A DNA stretch of 47,670 nucleotides. Origin: UBA5195 sp034432755 (GTDB taxonomy: Bacteria > Chloroflexota > Anaerolineae > Anaerolineales > Villigracilaceae). Below are positions 42,492-47,670 of the stretch, one piece after another. Each line of letters starts with the position of its first letter. The stretch's first letter is position 1. A program made the position numbers and the translations under genes. The DNA lies in contig DAOUBQ010000100.1 in NCBI GenBank assembly GCA_034432755.1, positions 1-47,670 of the forward strand. Direction: 5' to 3'. Below the pieces are notes generated by a model that was not told the DNA's origin, did no database searches, and worked only from the letters and a program-made list of their open reading frames with translations.

Positions 42492-43481
42492 ATGCAAACC
42501 AACTTCCGTGGTCGTGATTTTATTGGCGACCTCGACTTCAGCAAAGAGGAAGTCGAAACGGTTCTCGATGTGGCCTGGGACCTCAAGCGCAAGCGCGCCC
42601 TCGGCGAGCCGCACCCCTACCTGCGCGACAAGGTCCTCGCCATGCTGTTCTTTTTCTCCTCCACCCGCACGCGCGGCTCGTTCGAGGCCGGCATGGCCCA
42701 ACTGGGCGGTCACGCCGCATTCATAGATAGCAACACCACCCAAATTTCGCACGGCGATACCCCGGTTGAAATCGGCGAAATCTTTGGCCGCTATTTCGAT
42801 GGCATCGCCATTCGCCACTGTGATTTCGGCGATGGCAACAAATACCTCAACGCTGTCGCCAAATCGAGCCGCGCGCCCGTCCTGAACATGCAGTGCGATG
42901 TATATCACCCCTTTCAGTGCCTGGCCGACCTGATGACCATCATGGAAAAGAAAGGCCGCGACCTGCGCCGCAAGAAAATCGTCGTCTCGTGGGCCTATGC
43001 TGCTTCGTATCTCAAGCCCATTTCTGTCCCGCAATCGCTCATCCTGCAAATGCCGCGCTTTGGCATGGACGTTACCCTGGCCTACCCCCCTGGCTTCCAA
43101 CTCATGCCCGATATTGTGGAACAGGCCAAAGAACAGGCTCGCATTGCTGGCACGGCCTTCGAGATTATCGAAGACCCCGACGGCATGACCGCTGCCTGCA
43201 AAGACGCCGATGTCATCTACGCCAAGAGCTGGGGCCCGCTGCTGACCACCAACGACAAGGTGGAAGGCAAAAAACTGCAAGATTCCTTCAAAAACTGGCT
43301 GATGGACGACGCCAAACTCAAAGTCGCCAAACCCGACGCCATTTACATGCACCCCCTGCCCGCCGACCGCGACATCGAAGTCACCAGCGCCGTGCTGGAT
43401 GGCCCGCACTCCGTCGTCTTCGATGAAGCCGAAAACCGCCTGCACGCCCAAAAAGCCGTCATGGCATTGACAATGGCCTGA
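42492..43481 (+). CDS. YgeW-like knotted carbamoyltransferase
   Basis: A 329-residue protein of the ornithine-carbamoyltransferase superfamily. The carbamoyl-phosphate loop is SSTRTRGSFE, followed by HPFQCLADL and MHPLPADRDIEV. The segment SWAYAASYLKPISVPQ is characteristic of YgeW-type enzymes from purine/selenium clusters, whose natural substrate is not settled. AAAAGGAG lies ahead of the start. With the 40913 product it makes two carbamoyltransferases in one island. A terminator follows. Confidence 0.87.
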   Translation: MQTNFRGRDFIGDLDFSKEEVETVLDVAWDLKRKRALGEPHPYLRDKVLAMLFFFSSTRTRGSFEAGMAQLGGHAAFIDSNTTQISHGDTPVEIGEIFGRYFDGIAIRHCDFGDGNKYLNAVAKSSRAPVLNMQCDVYHPFQCLADLMTIMEKKGRDLRRKKIVVSWAYAASYLKPISVPQSLILQMPRFGMDVTLAYPPGFQLMPDIVEQAKEQARIAGTAFEIIEDPDGMTAACKDADVIYAKSWGPLLTTNDKVEGKKLQDSFKNWLMDDAKLKVAKPDAIYMHPLPADRDIEVTSAVLDGPHSVVFDEAENRLHAQKAVMALTMA

Positions 43482-43497
43482 ACCGCATGTTGAACGC

Positions 43498-43537
43498 AAA
43501 AGGCGGTCGTCGTCCCAAAAGATGATGACCGCCTTTT
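43498..43537 (+). terminator. Intrinsic terminator after the YgeW-like gene
   Basis: A 17-base stem, AAAAGGCGGTC and onward (43498-43514) against GATGATGACCGCCTTTT (43521-43537), has two G-T pairs and a T-run within its end. It closes the purine island. Confidence 0.8.
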
Positions 43538-43542
43538 TGCGA

Positions 43543-43548
43543 TATAAT
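43543..43548 (+). promoter_or_regulatory. -10 element of the Lrp/AsnC gene
   Basis: TATAAT lies six bases after the terminator stem. Transcription would start near 43555, giving a 30-base leader with GAAAGGGA. The -35 would have to fall within the terminator arm. Confidence 0.5.
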
Positions 43549-43584
43549 GCTGTTTCAGGAATCTTTTATTGCCGAAAGGGAACG

Positions 43585-44070
43585 ATGCCCCGCAAACTCT
43601 CCCTTGACCCGTTGGATTACGACATTATCCGTGCCTTACACGCCGACGCGCGCACGGCCGCCTCTGAAATTGCCCGTCAGACCGGTACCAACGAGCGCAC
43701 CGTGCGCAAGCGTATTGACCGGTTGGTGGCGGATGGAATCATTCGCCTGACGGCCATCGTTAACCCGCTCGCTTTTGGTTACGTCACCGCTGCCGACATC
43801 CTGCTCGATGCCGACCCGGCCCACGAAGCGGAAATTTTGCAAACGTTGATGTCGCTGCCTGAAATCACTTATATTGCTTTTGGACAGGGCAATACCGAAA
43901 TGTCCATCGAAGCGCGCTTTAAAGATAACGACGCCCTGCGCGAATTCATCCGCCACACCTTGCCTGCTATCCCTGGCCTCGTCGTCACCCGCTACGCCCT
44001 TGTCCCGCGCATTCTGCGCAACATTGACGAGTGGGTGCCTGCCAGGGAAGATTTTGGGTTGGAAGCGTGA
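43585..44070 (+). CDS. Lrp/AsnC family transcriptional regulator
   Basis: A 161-residue protein. The N-terminal helix-turn-helix (about 8-50) reads LDYDIIRALHADAR then TNERTVRKRIDRLVADGII, and the ligand-binding RAM domain (about 70-150) follows. Lrp-type proteins sense amino acids and control nitrogen metabolism. I chose the ATG at 43585, after GAAAGGGA, rather than 43522. It lies directly after the purine island and may control it. The C-terminal half aligns only loosely with classic Lrp. Confidence 0.85.
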   Translation: MPRKLSLDPLDYDIIRALHADARTAASEIARQTGTNERTVRKRIDRLVADGIIRLTAIVNPLAFGYVTAADILLDADPAHEAEILQTLMSLPEITYIAFGQGNTEMSIEARFKDNDALREFIRHTLPAIPGLVVTRYALVPRILRNIDEWVPAREDFGLEA

Positions 44071-44083
44071 TACTGCTTCCCGG

Positions 44084-45271
44084 CTACTCCAACGGGTAGA
44101 CCACCACCGGCTCGTCCCGGTCGCGGCGCGATAAAAACCGCTTTGGCCCGGCCCGAAAGGTCGCGCCGATAGCCATGCGCATTTTTTCAGAGACCAGAAG
44201 CTCCCCCAGCCCCGCATTCGCTTCGATGATGCGGGTCATCTCAACCGAATCCCCCAATACATCCATCACTTTGACATCTTTGCCACCCAGCCATCCCTCT
44301 AGCACTGGCCCAACATGCAGACCCATTCCCACGCCCAGCCCCTGACGGTGCAGCAGGGCGTTGATTTGCAAGCGCAGTTTCAGGGCGGCCTGCAGCCCGT
44401 CATCTACGCTGGAGAAGAACGCCAACAACTCTCCGCCGCACAGTTTCAATTTCAAGAGACCGTGCTGGTGGAGCGTGGCTTCAGCAGTCTGGTAATAGCG
44501 GCTTAACAGGCTAAATGTCTCTTCGGGTTGGCGCACTTCGCTCCAGCGAGTCAACCCGCGAATGTCCATTGCCAGAACGATGCGTTCTTCCCGCTTCGGG
44601 GTCTGCGTTGTGTGCGTTTCTCCGGCCTGTTCCTGCGCATTGCGCCCCTGTCTAGGGCGGCGATTGGGTTGCGTCTCTTGCTCATGGCTGGCTTTCAGGT
44701 TCTGTAGCCCTGCCATAAGCCCAACGAGCAAGAGAGCCAGGACGACAAACAAATGCCCTGGTTCGGCCAGGAAGGCCGGGATGAGCACCGTCTCGCTGGG
44801 GTCGAGTCGGGTACGCAGGATGTAATACATTGCCGCAGCCATTCCGCCGCGCAGCATGGCTTCCCCAAGAACAAAAACAGCGCATAGCCATTTTGTTCTT
44901 AGCCGAACATCCTGAATCACGCCACAGAGCAGCCCAAAAACCCAGTAGGCAACATGATGAGGCACGGAGAGGAATTCCGCGCCTTGCAAGGATAACCCAA
45001 TCGCCGTAAACGTCGCCGGGCCAATCAAATTGCCTAGCAGGCGGCGCGGGTTTGCCATTGTTTCCCAGCGGCTCAAGGCCCAAGCCTGCAAACTACTGGC
45101 AAGCAGCAGGCCAACCAGGTTGGGAGAGAGCAGGTAATAAAGCGGGTCTGAAACCAGCGCTTCGAGCAGGGTGTTGAGGATGGGGAAATACAACGAATTG
45201 CCAAGCCATTCCCGCCAAAAGCGGGAGGCGTTGGGGACGCTTGAATCATGGGAAGGCAGCAAAGTATTCAT
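44084..45271 (-). CDS. Membrane protein with degenerate class III cyclase domain
   Basis: A 395-residue protein. The N-terminal half has about five TM helices (about 25-210). A linker with many Gln and Arg residues leads to a class III cyclase-like domain (about 245-390). The first metal Asp is in AMDIRG. At the second site the usual GD has become GG (LKLCGGELLAFF), so metal binding is impaired. DSVEMTRIIEA near the end lacks the normal Asn-Arg spacing. It may be a signalling pseudo-cyclase or need a partner. I start at MNTLLPS (45271), 7 bases from the upstream gene's stop. Confidence 0.82.
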   Translation of the reverse strand: MNTLLPSHDSSVPNASRFWREWLGNSLYFPILNTLLEALVSDPLYYLLSPNLVGLLLASSLQAWALSRWETMANPRRLLGNLIGPATFTAIGLSLQGAEFLSVPHHVAYWVFGLLCGVIQDVRLRTKWLCAVFVLGEAMLRGGMAAAMYYILRTRLDPSETVLIPAFLAEPGHLFVVLALLLVGLMAGLQNLKASHEQETQPNRRPRQGRNAQEQAGETHTTQTPKREERIVLAMDIRGLTRWSEVRQPEETFSLLSRYYQTAEATLHQHGLLKLKLCGGELLAFFSSVDDGLQAALKLRLQINALLHRQGLGVGMGLHVGPVLEGWLGGKDVKVMDVLGDSVEMTRIIEANAGLGELLVSEKMRMAIGATFRAGPKRFLSRRDRDEPVVVYPLE

Positions 45272-45278
45272 TGGTGGT

Positions 45279-46244
45279 TTATGGCGTGGCGGTGGGCCAG
45301 GGCGTATCAGAGGGGCGCGGGGTGCGCGTTGAAGTCGGCAGTGGCGAGGCGGTGGGCGTTGAGGATGGCGCGCGGGTTGAAGTCGGCATGCGGGTAGCGG
45401 AGGCGGTCGCCGTCGGAGGGATGCGGCGCGTGGCTGTTTCGCTGGGCGTGGCCGAGGGCGCGCGGGTTGGCGTAAGCGTTGCGGGTTCGCCTTCCACAAT
45501 AAATCGCCCCACCACTTTCCACTCCAGCCCGACGAAGATTTGCACCTCGTAATTTCCGGGTTTCCACTGGTCAGGCGAGGGTTGCCATTCGGTAAAGCCA
45601 TAGCCGCCCGTGCCACCGTTCCAGGGAGCGGTTTCGTAATAGACCAGCTCGCCTTCTCGCAGCCAGAGCGCCGACCACTGCGCGCCAGGTTTCATGCCGT
45701 CGTAGGAGTAAAGGACGATGATTTTATCAATCGGATTTTGGAAAACCGTCGCCTGGCCGATTGGCTCATAATTGCGCGGGTTAAAGCCGCGCGCAAACAC
45801 CAGCGGACTGAAAATGGCTGCCGCATCCGGGGTGACTGTACTGCTAAAGAAGGCCTCCACCGCCGCCGGGATGAAAGGCGTGGGCGTGATGGTGGGCGTA
45901 TCGGTGATGGACGGCGTGTCGGTTACGGTTGGGGTGAGCGTGATGGTTGGCGAAAGCGTAATCGTTGGGGAGAGTGTGATGGTTGGCGAGAGGGTCATCG
46001 TTGGCGAAGGCTCGTAAAAACGGTAGGCTACCGGTTCGCCAAACCGTCCCAAGAGCAGCGCCACAATGCCTAAACTCAGGGCTGTGCCAAGCAGCCTCCA
46101 GCCCTGGGCAATGCGCTTGCGCCGCAGTTGGTAATACATCACCCTGCGCGCCGATTGGATGGATTGTAAGCCCATCCAGACGCTCAACAACACTCCCAGG
46201 ACGGCAAGGAAAATGGCGGCCTGGATTCCGGCTTTGATGTCCAT
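45279..46244 (-). CDS. Membrane protein with Thr-Pro-rich repeats
   Basis: A 321-residue protein with two TM helices (about 8-26 and 50-68). A repeat of TLSPTI-type units (about 82-110) precedes a folded domain (about 120-255) with several Trp and Tyr residues, beta-rich in appearance. The last 65 residues are again Thr/Pro/Ser repeats. The extracellular part is therefore a domain between two flexible linkers. I do not recognise the fold. It is the first of two minus-strand genes, with a leaderless-type promoter at 46252-46257. Confidence 0.75.
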   Translation of the reverse strand: MDIKAGIQAAIFLAVLGVLLSVWMGLQSIQSARRVMYYQLRRKRIAQGWRLLGTALSLGIVALLLGRFGEPVAYRFYEPSPTMTLSPTITLSPTITLSPTITLTPTVTDTPSITDTPTITPTPFIPAAVEAFFSSTVTPDAAAIFSPLVFARGFNPRNYEPIGQATVFQNPIDKIIVLYSYDGMKPGAQWSALWLREGELVYYETAPWNGGTGGYGFTEWQPSPDQWKPGNYEVQIFVGLEWKVVGRFIVEGEPATLTPTRAPSATPSETATRRIPPTATASATRMPTSTRAPSSTPTASPLPTSTRTPRPSDTPWPTATP

Positions 46245-46251
46245 TACAAAA

Positions 46252-46257
46252 ATTATA
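46252..46257 (-). promoter_or_regulatory. -10 element for a leaderless mRNA (minus strand)
   Basis: TATAAT on the minus strand ends seven bases before the ATG at 46244. No ribosome binding site is present. Confidence 0.55.
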
Positions 46258-46263
46258 CCCGTT

Positions 46264-46269
46264 TATAAT
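46264..46269 (+). promoter_or_regulatory. -10 element for a leaderless mRNA (plus strand)
   Basis: TATAAT ends six bases before the ATG at 46276. No ribosome binding site is present. It faces away from the minus-strand element at 46252. Confidence 0.6.
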
Positions 46270-46275
46270 TGCCTT

Positions 46276-47076
46276 ATGCCTGAATTGATTTTCCTCAAAC
46301 TCGGCGGCTCGCTGATTACCGACAAGACCCGCCCCTATACCCCCCGTCTTGACATTTTGTCTGACCTTGCGCGGCAGATTCTGACTGCGAAGCAAGCCCG
46401 GCCTGAACTTGCTCTCGTTTTAGGGCATGGTTCCGGCTCTTTTGGGCATGTCGCGGCGACAAAGCATGGCACTCGTCAGGGCGCGCAAACCCCGGAACAA
46501 TGGAGCGGGTTTGCGGAAGTCTGGTTTCAGGCCTCGGCCTTGAATCGTTTTGTGATGGAAATCCTGCGCGAGGCGGGGGTGCCGGCCCTGGCGCTGGCCC
46601 CCGTTTCGGCAGTGACCGCCCGCGAGGGCAAAGTGGCCCGTTGGGATTTGACCCCGCTCAAGTCGGCGCTTTCTGCCGGGTTGGTGCCGGTTGTCTATGG
46701 CGACGTGGTTTTCGACGAGGCGCGCGGCGGGACGATTCTCTCCACCGAAGACTTGTTTGAGCATCTGGCGCGCGAACTGCGCCCAGGCCGTATTTTGCTG
46801 GCGGGCCTCGAAGCGGCGGTTTGGGCCGATTTCCCGCAGCGCAGAAACCGGCTGGAGAAAATCACCCCTGCCTCGTTTGACGAGGTGAAGGCAGGGGTCG
46901 GTCAATCTCACGGCGCGGATGTCACCGGCGGCATGAATTCCAAAGTGCGGCAGATGCTCGACCTGGTGACAGAAATCTCCGGCCTGACGGCTCAAATTTT
47001 CAGCGGCGAGCAGTCAGGCAACATCTACCAGGCCCTGGTGGGTGAAAATTTAGGGACGCTGATTTGCGGGCGGTGA
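46276..47076 (+). CDS. Isopentenyl phosphate kinase
   Basis: A 266-residue member of the amino acid kinase family. KLGGSLITDK (about 8-17) binds ATP, and GHGSGSFGH (about 53-61) contains the His that marks isopentenyl phosphate kinases, followed by VTGGMNSKV (about 216). It phosphorylates isopentenyl phosphate to the diphosphate, the last step of the alternative mevalonate pathway used by Archaea and some Chloroflexi. Other pathway genes are not in the window. I chose the ATG at 46276 because the longer frame lies under the opposite gene. Confidence 0.9.
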   Translation: MPELIFLKLGGSLITDKTRPYTPRLDILSDLARQILTAKQARPELALVLGHGSGSFGHVAATKHGTRQGAQTPEQWSGFAEVWFQASALNRFVMEILREAGVPALALAPVSAVTAREGKVARWDLTPLKSALSAGLVPVVYGDVVFDEARGGTILSTEDLFEHLARELRPGRILLAGLEAAVWADFPQRRNRLEKITPASFDEVKAGVGQSHGADVTGGMNSKVRQMLDLVTEISGLTAQIFSGEQSGNIYQALVGENLGTLICGR

Positions 47077-47372
47077 AACTCGGTTGCCTGCTTACTTTTT
47101 GCGTAGTGGATTATGACGTAAATCCATTGCTTTCTTTATAAAAATTTCCATAATCATAAGAGTAAATTCTTGGTAAACCACAAAACATCCCAAAGGTGAC
47201 GAAAGCATAACGCGGAATTGATTCCGCCGCCTGACTGCAAAACGCAAGATAATGTTGCGCTCCGTGTAAATCTTGCGCAGTCAATGTTCGGAGGCCAGGA
47301 AAACCTTTGGGATGCCGTTTTTTGTGTTTTCTCGTCTCGCCTCAACATTATTCGGATTCCAAAGGAGAAGCC
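47077..47372. other. Intergenic region upstream of fhs
   Basis: This 296-base gap contains the structured leader at 47182-47323. The first 100 bases are AT-rich and probably hold the promoter, but I cannot point to a clear -35/-10 pair. Confidence 0.5.
47182..47323 (+). ncRNA. Structured 5' leader of fhs (candidate riboswitch or attenuator)
   Basis: The outer stem CATCCCAAAGGT (47186-47197) pairs perfectly with ACCTTTGGGATG (47303-47314) and is extended by AAAA (47182-47185) against the T-run at 47318-47323. Inside are hairpin GCGGAA/TTCCGC (47212-47217, 47222-47227) and a long hairpin, GACTG/CAGTC (47233-47237, 47278-47282) stacked on CGCAAGAT/ATCTTGCG (47243-47250, 47270-47277). The 19-base loop of the latter includes CTCCG (47260-47264), complementary to CGGAG (47289-47293), so a pseudoknot is possible. 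The outer stem followed by six T could act as terminator. I could not match it to a known riboswitch class. Confidence 0.6.
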
Positions 47373-47670
47373 ATGCCCCGCAAATTCACCCCCACCCCGT
47401 TGAAACTTGTCCAACCGGTTCCGTCCGACATCGAAATTGCCCAGGCTGGAACGCTCAAGCCGATTACGCAGATTGCCGAGGAATTGGGCATTTACGAAGA
47501 TGAATTGGAATTGTATGGCCCGTATAAGGCCAAAATCAAACTCGAAATCCTGGAGCGGTTGAAAGACCAGCCGGATGGGAAATACATTGACGTGACCGCC
47601 ATCACGCCCACGCCGCTCGGCGAAGGCAAGACCACCACCACCGTCGGATTGAGCCAGGCGTTGGGCGCGC
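47373..47670 (+). CDS. fhs: Formate-tetrahydrofolate ligase (partial, cut by window end)
   Basis: The first 99 residues of Fhs, which joins formate to tetrahydrofolate with ATP in one-carbon metabolism and the Wood-Ljungdahl methyl branch. The conserved start is seen in LKPITQIAEELGI, YGPYKAKI and TAITPTPLGEGKTTTTVGL, the last being the ATP-binding loop. AAAGGAGAAG precedes the ATG. The remaining roughly 460 residues lie beyond the window. Confidence 0.95.
   Translation, partial: MPRKFTPTPLKLVQPVPSDIEIAQAGTLKPITQIAEELGIYEDELELYGPYKAKIKLEILERLKDQPDGKYIDVTAITPTPLGEGKTTTTVGLSQALGA

Noticed and set aside
47077..47180. Possible tRNA or small gene in the AT-rich gap after the isopentenyl phosphate kinase gene
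   Set aside because: No cloverleaf, no TTCRANNC-type loop and no open frame with a ribosome site.
47182..47323. ZTP (pfl) or THF riboswitch before fhs
   Set aside because: Genes of this type make it plausible and CCGCCTG occurs once, but I could not line up the conserved core of either class. Left as an unclassified structured leader.

Overview
The window looks like a chromosome segment of an anaerobic or facultative member of the Chloroflexota, most likely class Anaerolineae. This rests on gene content, because there is no rRNA in the window. The supporting genes are secreted lipoproteins with Thr-Pro linkers ahead of SH3-like domains, an isopentenyl phosphate kinase (used by the alternative mevalonate pathway known in Chloroflexi), an aldehyde:ferredoxin oxidoreductase, formate-THF ligase and a DUF418 protein. 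DNA is moderately GC-rich, and several genes appear to have leaderless mRNAs. I saw no tRNA, rRNA, CRISPR array or complete insertion sequence.

Layout. 164-1954 (-) is an AOR-family oxidoreductase. 2249-13773 (+) is the main discovery: a compact type VII (WXG100/ESX) secretion-like locus. It encodes a membrane vWA-FHA protein, five WXG100-like small or extended proteins, a membrane-anchored pseudokinase with a zinc ribbon, a three-ATPase EccC/EssC-like motor, and a ubiquitin-like protein fused to two FHA domains. No known T7SS channel or mycosin gene (EccB/D/E, EsaA/EssA, MycP) is present. A strong terminator separates the substrate-like genes from the motor genes. 13844-22194 (-) holds recJ, an SH3 lipoprotein, a very large two-domain cyclase/NTPase/TPR protein built like animal soluble adenylyl cyclase, and a DEAD-box helicase; one small unknown gene (16592-16948) lies on the other strand. 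22464-33047 is mixed housekeeping and accessory: a phosphodiester glycosidase; a four-gene operon (TM protein, radical SAM protein, FAD desaturase-like enzyme, M20 peptidase); DUF418; an ABC ATPase with an altered signature; tandem glutaredoxins; an SH3 lipoprotein; and a serine hydrolase.

33182-33740 (-) carries decayed fragments of amine-oxidising flavoenzymes. 33878-43481 (+) is a purine/ureide-type catabolic island: 8-oxoguanine deaminase-like amidohydrolase, cupin, adenine deaminase, GntR regulator, YgeY-like hydrolase, two carbamoyltransferases (ATCase-like and YgeW-like) and a histidine phosphatase. A DNA methyltransferase with a truncated restriction gene interrupts it. An Lrp/AsnC regulator follows. 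44084-46244 (-) encodes a membrane cyclase-like protein and a Thr-Pro-rich membrane protein. 46276-47076 (+) is isopentenyl phosphate kinase. The window ends inside formate-THF ligase (fhs), which is preceded by an elaborate inverted-repeat leader that looks like an uncharacterised structured RNA.

How the genes fit together. In the T7SS-like locus I infer that the EccC-like ATPase drives export of the WXG100 proteins. The pseudokinase, the ubiquitin-like/FHA protein and the vWA-FHA protein would fill the adaptor and membrane roles taken by EssB, EsaB and the FHA part of EssC in Firmicutes. In the purine island, deaminases feed purine breakdown and one-carbon units could be handled by fhs. Two perfect palindromes around the island's first promoter are candidate operators for the GntR or Lrp regulators.
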